In this document: positions 1 through 8,150 of the stretch, one piece after another
Numbering within the stretch: position 1 is the stretch's first letter
Layout of the letters: the number at the start of each line of letters is the position of its first letter
From: Candidatus Puniceispirillum sp.
GTDB taxonomy: Bacteria; Pseudomonadota; Alphaproteobacteria; Puniceispirillales; Puniceispirillaceae
Direction: 5' to 3'
DNA: 64,000 bases
Assembly (NCBI GenBank): GCA_028382965.1
Contig: JAOEUK010000001.1
Location: 124,001 to 188,000, forward strand
The notes under the pieces: generated by a model
Seen by the model: only the letters and a program-made list of their open reading frames with translations
Databases searched by the model: none
What the model was told of the DNA's origin: nothing
Translations under genes and position numbers: made by a program

Positions 1-1
1 A

Positions 2-202
2 TCTCTTAGAACCAAGCTTATTGCAGACAAGCGCGTATCATCATTAAATTTTGACATAGATATTGTGAATGGCATCGTTTATTTATCTGGTATTGCTTCA
101 AATGCCGCTGAAAGGAGCATCGTTGTTGCACATGCTCGTGAAGTAAACTTCACTCAACAAGTTGTGGATTATATTGTCCTACAGACTGACAAACGGCTTT
201 AG
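2..202 (+). CDS. BON-domain protein, 3' end only
   Basis: The first 202 bases are open in one frame and end in TAG at 200-202. The 66 visible residues contain the end of a BON domain, with the pattern VNGIVYLSG followed by a helix and a final strand (VVDYIVL). BON domains are found in OsmY-type periplasmic or outer-membrane stress proteins and are thought to bind membranes. The 5' part, including any signal peptide, lies outside the window. The gene ends 8 bases before gshB on the same strand. A BON protein directly before gshB is a common alphaproteobacterial order, so the two are probably cotranscribed. The function is inferred from the domain alone. Confidence 0.72.
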   Translation, partial: SLRTKLIADKRVSSLNFDIDIVNGIVYLSGIASNAAERSIVVAHAREVNFTQQVVDYIVLQTDKRL

Positions 203-210
203 ATTATCGC

Positions 211-1179
211 ATGAGTCTTTCAATTGCCATTCAAATGGATCCCATTGAGGCTCTTCAAATAATTGGAGACAGCACATTTGCACTTGGGTTAGAAGCACAA
301 AATCGGGGATATACCTTATGGTTCTATACGCCTGATCTATTAAGTCTTAACGAAGGTGTGGTAGTTGCGCGGGGCCAAGCCGTGACGTTTTTTGATACGG
401 TAGGTGCACATTTTAAAGCTGGTCATAAGGAAACCCGCTCGCTGGAAGATTTTGATGTCGTTCTAGTGCGCCAAGACCCTCCTTTTGATATGGCATATAT
501 AACCGCAACACATTTACTCGAACGACTCCAATCAAGCACCATGGTGTTAAACAATCCAACTGAAATAAGAAACGCTCCAGAAAAATTATTTGTCACTCTT
601 TACCCTAATTTCATGCCGCCTACATTAATTAGTCGAGACTTTGAAACTATTACTGCGTTCCGGCAAAAGCATCAAGACATAATAGTTAAACCACTGTTTG
701 GGAATGGTGGGGCAGGAGTGTTTCGTTTGCAGCCGAATGATGAAAATCTAACCTCACTTCTTGAGATGTTTTTTACTGCAAGTCGGGAACCAATAATTGT
801 TCAGGCCTATCTTCCAGCTGTTCGCAATGGAGACAAACGAGTAATTCTTGTTGATGGAAATGCCGTTGGTGCAGTGAACCGGATACCCAAAGATGGGGAG
901 GTCAGATCTAACTTTCATGTTGGTGGTAGTGCTGCAAAAACTAACTTAACCAGTCGAGATGTTGAGATTTGTGCCGCCATTGGTCCAGAATTGCGCCGTC
1001 GCGGATTGCTTTTTGTCGGTATTGACATAATTGGAAATTATATGACAGAGATTAATGTTACGTCTCCAACTGGTATCCGTGAAATACAGCGTCTAACAAA
1101 TGTTGATATTGCATCATTGATATGGGATTCCATTGAAAGCAAACATCAAGATCTTTTAAAAAAGGGTATCAAACAATAA
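211..1179 (+). CDS. gshB: Glutathione synthetase
   Basis: This gene makes glutathione by ATP-dependent ligation of glycine to gamma-glutamylcysteine in the cytoplasm. The 322 residues match the usual length of bacterial GshB. Residues 1-120 form the prokaryotic glutathione synthetase N-terminal domain, and an ATP-grasp domain follows. Visible motifs are a nucleotide-binding lysine near 160, the glycine-rich loop FGNGGAGV at 163-170, and the C-terminal metal/substrate segment EINVTSPTG. The ATG start fits the family N-terminus, which begins directly with the first strand. The gene follows the BON protein closely and converges on the HIT gene. Confidence 0.95.
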   Translation: MSLSIAIQMDPIEALQIIGDSTFALGLEAQNRGYTLWFYTPDLLSLNEGVVVARGQAVTFFDTVGAHFKAGHKETRSLEDFDVVLVRQDPPFDMAYITATHLLERLQSSTMVLNNPTEIRNAPEKLFVTLYPNFMPPTLISRDFETITAFRQKHQDIIVKPLFGNGGAGVFRLQPNDENLTSLLEMFFTASREPIIVQAYLPAVRNGDKRVILVDGNAVGAVNRIPKDGEVRSNFHVGGSAAKTNLTSRDVEICAAIGPELRRRGLLFVGIDIIGNYMTEINVTSPTGIREIQRLTNVDIASLIWDSIESKHQDLLKKGIKQ

Positions 1180-1223
1180 AAACATAAAATTAAATTTATT
1201 TATCTGCGAACTAAGTTAGAATT

Positions 1224-1589
1224 TTATTCTTTTCTTTCCAATAAGGGTCCTAGTGGTCTCCCGCCAATAATGTGCATATGCAGATGAGGTACCTCTTGAT
1301 TGCCATCAAGGCCAATATTTGAAATTACTCTATAACCAGTTTTAGTAACACCCTTCTTTTTAGCAACACGGCTAATGGCTTTTATAAATTTTATTATTTC
1401 TTCTTTGCTCGCCCTTTTGGTAAAATCTGTCCAATCGACATAGGGATTTTTAGGAATCACTAGAACGTGAACCTGAGCCTGAGGGTTAATATCTTCAAAA
1501 CTAAGCGTGTAGTCATCTTCATCAACTAACTGACATGGAATTTCACCACGTAAAATTTTAGCAAAAATATTTGAATTATCATAAACCAT
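1224..1589 (-). CDS. HIT-family (histidine triad) nucleotide-binding hydrolase
   Basis: This is a small cytoplasmic purine nucleotide-binding protein of the HinT/PKCI branch, expected to hydrolyse nucleoside phosphoramidates. The 121 residues carry the signature HLHMHIIGG, with the triad histidines at 102, 104 and 106. An upstream HVLVIPKNPY strand is also typical of the fold. It lies 2 bases downstream of the GNAT gene on the same strand, so the pair is likely one transcript. The physiological substrate cannot be told from sequence. Confidence 0.92.
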   Translation of the reverse strand: MVYDNSNIFAKILRGEIPCQLVDEDDYTLSFEDINPQAQVHVLVIPKNPYVDWTDFTKRASKEEIIKFIKAISRVAKKKGVTKTGYRVISNIGLDGNQEVPHLHMHIIGGRPLGPLLERKE

Positions 1590-1591
1590 TT

Positions 1592-2134
1592 TTAAAGCTC
1601 TTTATGATAATAAAATCCAGAAACATAAGTTTTATCTACTTTGGCATAGAAATCATTTTGAGCATAACATTTGAAATCACGCGCTTCAAAGGATTGAATG
1701 GCTCGATTCTGTGTTGCGCGCACGTCAAGATTAATCATCACAAACCCCTCAGATTTAGCCAATGCTTCTGCTTCAGCAACAATCTTTTTTGCTAAGCCAT
1801 GGCCACGGGCCCAGGGAGCAACAAAAAAGGTTGTTAATTGGCAAGAAAATTTTTGAGCTTCGTTGTTTTTCGGAGGACGCAGAATTTGGCAGCTACCTGC
1901 AATAACCTTATCAAGTCGTGATATAATCAAATGTCGATCTGGAATCATCTGCACGCCCCGCCAATAGTCTTCCATTACTGATTTGGGCGGAGGTGATAAC
2001 CATCCAAAACCACCACCTGATAAAATCGCTGTTTCCGCTGCATCACTCAATTCATGAATATCGCGTTCTGTTAATTGATCCACTGTTTCAACAGATAACT
2101 TGGGAGTATGCTCTTGCAACAAATTTGGCGGCAT
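1592..2134 (-). CDS. GNAT-family N-acetyltransferase
   Basis: This is a 180-residue acetyltransferase of the GCN5-related family. Motif A, which binds the acetyl-CoA pyrophosphate, is visible as a strand ending FFVAPWARGHGLA (residues 103-115). A helix follows it, and then the LDVRATQNRAIQSFEARDF segment typical of motif B, where the substrate is positioned. The N-terminal 40 residues are less conserved. The gene is first in a two-gene unit with the HIT gene. The substrate (amino acid, amine, antibiotic or protein) is unknown. Confidence 0.85.
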   Translation of the reverse strand: MPPNLLQEHTPKLSVETVDQLTERDIHELSDAAETAILSGGGFGWLSPPPKSVMEDYWRGVQMIPDRHLIISRLDKVIAGSCQILRPPKNNEAQKFSCQLTTFFVAPWARGHGLAKKIVAEAEALAKSEGFVMINLDVRATQNRAIQSFEARDFKCYAQNDFYAKVDKTYVSGFYYHKEL

Positions 2135-2330
2135 TATATCAATCCTTAATGGCTAACAAATGGGCCCAACCACACTAACCATTAGTCAATGAATTTTTCA
2201 ATTATTGCTAATGTTAAAAATATTGTAACAAAACTACATGCTGTTACTACACCCGTTGTATCTACCACAAGAAAGACTTTTAGCAAATTACTCTTATATT
2301 ACAGTTCTTGGCCTCATTAATTAAAGTGCA

Positions 2331-2693
2331 CTAAGAAGATATTCGTTGATCAATCTCGTCGATAAGCTCCTTGCAATCTTTCGCCGAAAAGCGGTTTATA
2401 TTTTGCGCAAATAAATTCGCTAGATAAACAGCATCAGCATTTTTACCTCTAACATCAACTGATGGCTTTGGGTGTGAAAGGCTAGCTAACCGCTTTAATT
2501 CTTCAGCATCATCCCATATCAAACCAATCCAAACACATATCTGATCCACAAAAACCACTGAGGGTTTTCCACGCTTACCTGTTTCTAGCGCAGAAATATA
2601 AGCTTTAGAGACACCAAGGTGATCTGCTTGATGTTGTTGTGTTAATTTTTTAATCTGGCGCCATTCACGCATTTTTGAGCCAAAGGGGGTCAT
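2331..2693 (-). CDS. XRE-family helix-turn-helix regulator
   Basis: This is a 120-residue protein with a Cro/C1-type HTH in roughly residues 8-65, including GVSKAYISALETGKRGKPS, the recognition helix and following turn. The C-terminal half is short and charged, with no ligand-binding domain that I recognise. It starts 3 bases after the stop of the Smr gene, so it is the last gene of a Tim44-like/Smr/XRE unit. Alphaproteobacteria often keep a small HTH protein next to the Smr gene in this region. Target genes are unknown. Confidence 0.85.
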   Translation of the reverse strand: MTPFGSKMREWRQIKKLTQQHQADHLGVSKAYISALETGKRGKPSVVFVDQICVWIGLIWDDAEELKRLASLSHPKPSVDVRGKNADAVYLANLFAQNINRFSAKDCKELIDEIDQRISS

Positions 2694-2696
2694 TGT

Positions 2697-3290
2697 TTAA
2701 CCATTACGTTTACGACGTAACAGCACGTAAAGGGCTCCGCCACCGCCATCTTTCGGCCGCGCTTCAGCCAAAGCTAAAACATGCGGCGCAAGAGGTGGTT
2801 TCTTTAACCAGTTTGGTACATGTCTTTGAAGAACGCCCGCACCCTTACCCGTGATTACAAGTACACAACGACAACCGTCATAGGAAGCTATCTCAATGAA
2901 CTGTTTTAGCTTGCTCTCAGCATTTACAGTTGTAAGACCATGAAGATCAATTCGTCTATCGACCAACACTTCTCCCCGAAACAAACGCTTTTGTGTTCCA
3001 CCATCAATTCCAGCACGCTCACCTTGGCGCAAATCGACGGGTTCAGTTTTTCTAAGAACCGAGTGTTTTTTGCTAAAGCTTGATAAGTGCGCCCCTTTAG
3101 AAAAAACTCTAGTTTTGTTGCAGACCGAACGAGAGTTTTTTGGTAGAGTTTTTTCTTGCATCTCTGGGCTAACAAATAAAGCATAAGTCTCGGCGGACTG
3201 GATTGTCGATTTTAATGGTTTGACTTGAGAAACAACCCTTTGCCATAAAACCATATCGTCATCTGAGTCAATAATGGGAATTTTTGCCAT
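2697..3290 (-). CDS. Smr-domain protein (possible nuclease)
   Basis: The C-terminal half carries a small MutS-related (Smr) domain. It has the IDLHGLT motif near residues 111-117, a central VLVITGKG strand-loop, and a basic tail. Smr domains bind or nick nucleic acid, and stand-alone forms are linked to RNA or DNA endonuclease activity. The N-terminal 100 residues are basic and low in recognisable structure. A TTG at 3302 is also in frame, but the ATG at 3290 is preferred because it gives a normal N-terminus and a normal initiator. The gene lies between the Tim44-like gene and the XRE regulator, with gaps of only a few bases. Confidence 0.85.
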   Translation of the reverse strand: MAKIPIIDSDDDMVLWQRVVSQVKPLKSTIQSAETYALFVSPEMQEKTLPKNSRSVCNKTRVFSKGAHLSSFSKKHSVLRKTEPVDLRQGERAGIDGGTQKRLFRGEVLVDRRIDLHGLTTVNAESKLKQFIEIASYDGCRCVLVITGKGAGVLQRHVPNWLKKPPLAPHVLALAEARPKDGGGGALYVLLRRKRNG

Positions 3291-3302
3291 AATAGATCCC
3301 AA

Positions 3303-3962
3303 TTAATCATCAGCAGCAGATTCAGTTTCTGTCAGATACCAATTTGGATTTGACAAAGTGAGATCACGTTCAAATGTCCAAATATCAGTAAAATCACCCG
3401 TGTCTGAGTCATCTAGCTCAATTGTTTCCCCATTTTTATCCTTCGCTATGCGCTTTTGAACTGAATGGAAATGCACAGTAATACTCGCAGTTTGATCAAT
3501 AACCGAAATATTCAGGACACTGACTTCCCGGATTTCGTCTATAATAATGTTTAAACTTTCATTAGCTTTGGCACGCGCTTGGATTGATGATGTAAAGCTT
3601 TGTAAAAGTTCATAGCCCAAAAGCCGTTTCAACTGGGTTAAATCACCATCAGCATAAGCCGTTAAAATCATCTCAAATGCAGCACTTGCTCCAACAATAA
3701 ATTCTTTTTCATTAAAGTTTACATCAATATGACGCAACGCATCCAATCCTTGTGCCATGACAGGTTCATCTCCCACTTGACCAGGGTGAAGCGGAGTAGG
3801 CTCGTTATTACTATCGGTAGCATCAAATTGTTTGACATGTTTCTCACCATTTGACTGCTCATAGCCGTTGCGTTGGCCTAAAACAGAGCGCAAACGCAGT
3901 ACCAGTAGTACTGCTATGACGGCGAAAATAATTATATCAATAAATTTCACAGAGGCCCCCAT
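3303..3962 (-). CDS. Tim44/TimA-like domain membrane-anchored protein
   Basis: This 219-residue protein has one N-terminal membrane segment (FIDIIIFAVIAVLLVLRL, about residues 7-24), a variable polar linker, and a C-terminal Tim44-like domain of roughly residues 90-215. The domain shows the typical helix FEMILTAYADGDLTQLKRLL and the closing WTFERDL strand. In alphaproteobacteria this family sits next to secB and fxsA and is related to mitochondrial TIM44, so a role at the inner membrane near protein export is plausible but not shown. It is first in the Tim44/Smr/XRE unit and divergent from fxsA. Confidence 0.88.
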   Translation of the reverse strand: MGASVKFIDIIIFAVIAVLLVLRLRSVLGQRNGYEQSNGEKHVKQFDATDSNNEPTPLHPGQVGDEPVMAQGLDALRHIDVNFNEKEFIVGASAAFEMILTAYADGDLTQLKRLLGYELLQSFTSSIQARAKANESLNIIIDEIREVSVLNISVIDQTASITVHFHSVQKRIAKDKNGETIELDDSDTGDFTDIWTFERDLTLSNPNWYLTETESAADD

Positions 3963-4106
3963 TCAAGGATTTAATATACATTTTTAAACATCATTGTGTA
4001 TTTAGTAATCAAAATCATAGTATAGATGACATATGTCAGCCCTTAAATCCAGATGAAGTCTAATAATGTTAAAAAAAATAAATATAAAATCATCAGGATA
4101 TTTTAA

Positions 4107-4673
4107 ATGAGACTTATTTTAACCCTAAGCCTATTGCTTTGGGTATGGGCAGAAGTGACCACCTTCATTTATATTAGCAATGAAATTGGAGGACTGCTAA
4201 CCCTTTTAGGGATTTTTATAACAGCTGCCATGGGTATAGCATTACTAAAAAATCAGGGTTTGTCCGTTTTAAAACGTATTCGTAGCGATATGTTGAAAGG
4301 CCGAGCGCCAGTTTCATCAGTCGCTGATAGTATTTCTTTAATAATCGGTGGGGTTTTAGTGGTTATTCCTGGTTATTTCTCTGATGTTGTTGGACTTTTT
4401 CTATTTATACCAGGATTTCGAACCTATTCGGGTATTTATATTATAAAATGGTTTGCGTATTCCAAGAAGCTTAGCAGTTTTGAAAATCTTGGTGACAATA
4501 TGTTCAAATCAGGGCTATGGCACTACTCCAGCACCAATAGTAGAAAAAATCCTTATGAATACAAAGAAACGCCCTCTAACCCCAAAAATTTTGACGACAT
4601 AGTCGAAGGAGATTTCATAGAGAGATTAAGTCCTAAACCAACGCTTAAACAAGAAAAAAGAGACCAGAATTAA
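4107..4673 (+). CDS. fxsA: FxsA-family membrane protein
   Basis: This is a small inner-membrane protein of the FxsA family, named for suppression of phage T7 exclusion in E. coli; its ordinary role is unclear. Hydrophobic segments lie near residues 2-22, 27-47 and 73-105, followed by a hydrophilic tail. The GYFSDVVGLFLFIPGFR segment is the conserved family core. The gene lies just upstream of secB on the same strand and is divergent from the Tim44-like gene. This order is conserved in alphaproteobacteria. Confidence 0.88.
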   Translation: MRLILTLSLLLWVWAEVTTFIYISNEIGGLLTLLGIFITAAMGIALLKNQGLSVLKRIRSDMLKGRAPVSSVADSISLIIGGVLVVIPGYFSDVVGLFLFIPGFRTYSGIYIIKWFAYSKKLSSFENLGDNMFKSGLWHYSSTNSRKNPYEYKETPSNPKNFDDIVEGDFIERLSPKPTLKQEKRDQN

Positions 4674-4796
4674 AACAATTTAACGTTGTTGTTACAGGAC
4701 GCTAATCCGTGCTTGTTGCAGCAGCTAAATTCAAAACCTAATATCGCAATAGCAACTAATTGTTCTAAACAATTATATCTTATTCTGGAGACAACC

Positions 4797-5318
4797 ATGG
4801 CAGCAAAGAAAAAACACCCAGAAACACAAACAACAAAACACAGTAGTAACAAAAATGGACCTACTAGTAATTCGAATTCAGATAACCAGATAATTGTTCA
4901 CACGCAATATATTAAAGATTTATCATTTGAAAATCCAAACGCGCCTCATATTCTTATTGAGGGGCCCAGTCAACCAGACGTTGAAATTGCAGTTAATGTA
5001 GGTGCCGAACTAATTAACAAAGATCAATACGAGGTCACCTTGAAAATTGCTGCCAAAGCCATTGCTGGTGAAACCACATTGTTTCTTGTTGACCTAACCT
5101 ATGCCGGCCTTGTTACTCCAGAGGGTGCAACCGCTGATGAAGTGAACCCACTTATCATGATCGAGGCGCCAAGACTATTATTTCCATTTGCACGAGCAAT
5201 CATTTCAGAAGCAACTCGTGATGGTGGTTTCATGCCTTTAAATATTCAACCTGTTGATTTTATTGCTGTTTATCAACATAATATTGCACAGAAAATCAGT
5301 GCGAAAACTAATAATTAA
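4797..5318 (+). CDS. secB: Protein-export chaperone SecB
   Basis: SecB is a tetrameric cytosolic chaperone that holds precursors unfolded and hands them to SecA. The chosen ATG at 4797 gives 173 residues, is preceded by a CTGGAG ribosome site, and matches the family length. An in-frame extension back to 4686 is rejected because it has no homology. Recognisable parts are IKDLSFENPNAPHIL, the strand VTLKIAAKA, the LVDLTYAGL segment, and the FPFARAIISEATRDGGF core. The gene converges on dnaQ and their ends overlap by 4 bases. Confidence 0.95.
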   Translation: MAAKKKHPETQTTKHSSNKNGPTSNSNSDNQIIVHTQYIKDLSFENPNAPHILIEGPSQPDVEIAVNVGAELINKDQYEVTLKIAAKAIAGETTLFLVDLTYAGLVTPEGATADEVNPLIMIEAPRLLFPFARAIISEATRDGGFMPLNIQPVDFIAVYQHNIAQKISAKTNN

Positions 5319-6028
5319 TGGCGTTTCCAGATTGGATTTTCTAAACCTTTCAAAAATATATCATGCGCTTTCTGTTCACTATCAGTGGGCGTGTGCGCTC
5401 TAATGTGTCTAACTGCCTTTTTGTCACCTTGAAACCTTAAATCTGGGATAACTCCTTTTGTAAAAGCTTTAGTTTCCATTTTTTGGTCAGCCTCCGTATT
5501 AAGCGAAAGGCCTGGCTGCAATCCCCCCAATAATTCAATATAAACACTTGCTAATAAATCAGCGTCTACCAGAGCGCCATGTAAATCACGATGAGTGTTA
5601 TCGATTTCAAACCGTCGGCACAAAGCATTTAAATTAGCTTGCGAGCCGGGGAATTTTTTTCGCGCCATAAGCAAAGTATCTATGGATTGAGTCATTGATA
5701 GAGCTGGGCGATCAAGGCGCGCCAATTCAGAGTTGATAAAACCCATATCAAAAGCAGCATTGTGGATTACCATTGCATCTGGACCAATAAAACTTAAAAA
5801 TTCATCAACAATATCAGCAAAAACCGGTTTATCAGCAAGAAATTCGGTGGTAATTCCATGTACTGCAATTGCACCATCATCAATATTACGCTCTGGATTA
5901 ATATACAGGTGTAACTTCCTTCCAGTTGGAAGGTGGTGCATTAATTCAAGAGCACCAATCTCAATAATGCGATGACCATCATGCGGATTAATGCCAGTGG
6001 TTTCAGTATCAAGAGCAATTTCACGCAT
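5315..6028 (-). CDS. dnaQ: DNA polymerase III epsilon subunit (proofreading 3'-5' exonuclease)
   Basis: DnaQ is the proofreading exonuclease of the replicative polymerase. All three exonuclease motifs are visible: Exo I IALDTETTGINP (Asp7, Glu9), Exo II VIHNAAFDMGFI, and Exo III HRDLHGALVDADLLA, of the DEDDh type. The short C-terminal tail after about residue 185 would bind the alpha subunit. The 237 residues are normal. It lies 21 bases downstream of coaE in the leftward ppsR-maf-coaE-dnaQ unit next to the putative origin. Confidence 0.95.
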   Translation of the reverse strand: MREIALDTETTGINPHDGHRIIEIGALELMHHLPTGRKLHLYINPERNIDDGAIAVHGITTEFLADKPVFADIVDEFLSFIGPDAMVIHNAAFDMGFINSELARLDRPALSMTQSIDTLLMARKKFPGSQANLNALCRRFEIDNTHRDLHGALVDADLLASVYIELLGGLQPGLSLNTEADQKMETKAFTKGVIPDLRFQGDKKAVRHIRAHTPTDSEQKAHDIFLKGLENPIWKRH

Positions 6029-6049
6029 GATATAATCCTTCTTTACAAA

Positions 6050-6676
6050 CTAAAGTCTTAATTGTCTGGCTGACAAAATAGAAATGCCGATTTTTGAAAG
6101 CCATTTAACTAAATCATCAAATGTTTCTTCTTTAGATAAGTCTGAATCAAGCGCTAAATCAGCTCGTATTATTTTTTCGTCAGTTGGTATTTGAGCCGCA
6201 AGAATATCGCTTAGCTTTTCCCGCGTCATTCCAGGGCGAATCAATGCCCTAGCAGCAGTGGTTTCAACACTAGCATGAACAACAATTGTATAGTCACAAA
6301 TCAAATCGCCACTTGTTTCAAATAGTAATGGCACATTGAGAACCACAACAAGGGCGCCTTGACCAAGCTGCCACATTAAAAAAGCATCGCGATGCTCACA
6401 GACCAAGGGGTGTAGAATAGATTCTAATTGGTTTCGTTTTTCAGGTGCCGCAAAAACCTCGTTTCCCAGCAGATCCCGATTAATTCCCATATCCAAGCAA
6501 CCAAAGTGGGCGCCAAACACTTTCAATACTTTAGCAACCGCTTTGCCACCCGGCCCAAGTAATTCATGAACCACTAGATCTGCATCATGAGTCGCAATAC
6601 CTAACTCATTAATCCATTTAGCAACTGTGGATTTACCTGCTGCAATTGATCCAGTTAGGCCAATGATCTGCATCAT
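6050..6676 (-). CDS. coaE: Dephospho-CoA kinase
   Basis: CoaE carries out the last step of coenzyme A synthesis, phosphorylating the 3' hydroxyl of the ribose of dephospho-CoA. The P-loop GLTGSIAAGKSTV occupies about residues 6-18, and the substrate-site segment THDADLVVHELLGPGG follows. The lid region contains RALIRPGMTREK. The start codon overlaps the maf stop in an ATGA arrangement, which indicates translational coupling. Two consecutive ATG codons are available, and either would serve. The 208 residues are usual for the family. Confidence 0.94.
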   Translation of the reverse strand: MMQIIGLTGSIAAGKSTVAKWINELGIATHDADLVVHELLGPGGKAVAKVLKVFGAHFGCLDMGINRDLLGNEVFAAPEKRNQLESILHPLVCEHRDAFLMWQLGQGALVVVLNVPLLFETSGDLICDYTIVVHASVETTAARALIRPGMTREKLSDILAAQIPTDEKIIRADLALDSDLSKEETFDDLVKWLSKIGISILSARQLRL

Positions 6677-7329
6677 TCTTTCTCATGAAAAGTTAAACCA
6701 TGTTTCCGTAAAATTTCTAATAGCTCAAGTAAGGGTATGCCAAGAATACCATAATGACAGCCTGAAATTTTTGACAATAAATGGGCGCCAGGCCCTTCAA
6801 TTTGATAACTAGCTGGAGATATTAACGCCTCATCACCTATATGCTTGATATACGCATCTATAAAATCACTATCCAACTTACGCATCGTTATATCTGCTAC
6901 AGATAGATGATGCCAAATCCGGTTACCGTGCTGAAGCAAAACCACAGCAGTGTATAATTGATGAGTTTTGCCCGATAAAGCCATTAGTTGTGATTTGGCA
7001 GCTACAGCATTTAACGGTTTATTGTAAATTTGATTTTCATAAGCAAGTATTTGATCACAGCCAAGAATATACCCTGATGGTTTTTGCCCTTCGATAGAAA
7101 GTAGCTGTGCCGCGGCGCTAGCCTTCATTTCTGCCAGGGCGATCGCTATATCCGATGGCGGTATCATTTCAGCCATGCCCGCCATACGAACAGCATCTTC
7201 ATCTATATTGACTGGATATTGGCAAAAAACTAAACCGCTATCCGTAAGAAGTTTTGCTCGTGTCGCACTTGCAGAAGCTAAAACAAGATCACCTGTAGAT
7301 AAAGTCGCAAAATTTGGTTTAATTATCAC
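6673..7329 (-). CDS. maf: Maf-like nucleoside triphosphate pyrophosphatase
   Basis: This cytoplasmic house-cleaning enzyme hydrolyses non-canonical or excess nucleoside triphosphates to monophosphates. The N-terminus shows LVLASASATRAKLL, the conserved phosphate-binding SxSxxR stretch, and YILGCDQIL carries the catalytic acidic residue. The 218 residues are normal. Translation begins at a GTG that overlaps the ppsR stop codon (GTGA), so the pair is coupled. Whether it prefers dTTP/UTP or m7GTP-type substrates cannot be settled by eye. Confidence 0.92.
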   Translation of the reverse strand: MIIKPNFATLSTGDLVLASASATRAKLLTDSGLVFCQYPVNIDEDAVRMAGMAEMIPPSDIAIALAEMKASAAAQLLSIEGQKPSGYILGCDQILAYENQIYNKPLNAVAAKSQLMALSGKTHQLYTAVVLLQHGNRIWHHLSVADITMRKLDSDFIDAYIKHIGDEALISPASYQIEGPGAHLLSKISGCHYGILGIPLLELLEILRKHGLTFHEKE

Positions 7330-8147
7330 TGATTCTCACACCAAGCATTATAGTGTTGCAAAATTGACGCTGCCGTTTCCTCAACTGAACGGCGAGTCAC
7401 ATCAATTACCGGCCATTTATTATCGGTGAATAATCGCCTAGAAGCGCGGACCTCTTCGGTGATTTGTTTAACGCTTACGTAATTTTTATTATCTTTATCC
7501 TGCATATACGACTGCCGTGTATGACGAATTTGGCTAAGACGTTTAGGGTCGTTCGTTAAACCAATTACAAAAAGTGCAGCACCATCAAGAAAATGCTTTG
7601 GAAACGGCACATGTGGCACTAAAGCATAATTTGCGACTTTATATCCACGATGAGCCAAATACATCGATGTAGGTGTCTTTGAAGTACGTGAAATGCCAAC
7701 AATCAGCATGTCAGCTTTTTTTAAATTCCCCATATTCATGCCATCATCATGACTTACTGCAAAATCAACGGCAGCCATTCGATTAAAATAAGCTGTATCA
7801 AGTCGACGTTGCCCACCAGGTAAATTTATCATTGCTTGATCAAGTACAGTTGCCAACAAATTTACTACTGGATCAAGTACTGAAGTTGATGGAACGCCCT
7901 TAGTCCGACATGCACCTTCAATTGCTAAGCGTATATCCTGATCTATTATACTCATCAACAATATTCCTGGGTGCCGATCCAATCCAACAAATAACGCATC
8001 AAGATGCTCAGATGAACGCACCAAAGTCCAAACATGCTCAACTGTTTTAACGTCGGTAAATTGTGCAAGGCATGCGCGTGCTACCTGATGCACAGTTTCA
8101 CCAGTAGAATCCGAAACGAGATGGATATGTAGCGTTTGTTTAGGCAT
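7326..8147 (-). CDS. ppsR: Pyruvate, phosphate dikinase / PEP synthase regulatory protein (DUF299)
   Basis: This is a bifunctional ADP-dependent kinase and Pi-dependent pyrophosphorylase that switches PEP synthase or PPDK off and on by threonine phosphorylation. The sequence begins with IHLVSDSTGETV, has the P-loop-like GISRTSKTPTSMYLA near residues 151-165, and ends with the basic helix SVEETAASIL typical of the family. A GTG lies one codon upstream of the chosen ATG. It is the first leftward gene from the candidate origin, the position held by the homologous gene beside the Caulobacter and Rickettsia origins. Confidence 0.93.
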   Translation of the reverse strand: MPKQTLHIHLVSDSTGETVHQVARACLAQFTDVKTVEHVWTLVRSSEHLDALFVGLDRHPGILLMSIIDQDIRLAIEGACRTKGVPSTSVLDPVVNLLATVLDQAMINLPGGQRRLDTAYFNRMAAVDFAVSHDDGMNMGNLKKADMLIVGISRTSKTPTSMYLAHRGYKVANYALVPHVPFPKHFLDGAALFVIGLTNDPKRLSQIRHTRQSYMQDKDNKNYVSVKQITEEVRASRRLFTDNKWPVIDVTRRSVEETAASILQHYNAWCENQ

Positions 8148-8150
8148 CAC

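Noticed and set aside
1180-1223. Possible terminator between converging gshB and HIT genes
   Set aside because: The gap is A/T-rich but I could not find a stem-loop with a T-run.
4686-4796. N-terminal extension of SecB by 37 codons
   Set aside because: The downstream ATG has a ribosome site and gives the normal SecB N-terminus and length; the extension matches nothing.
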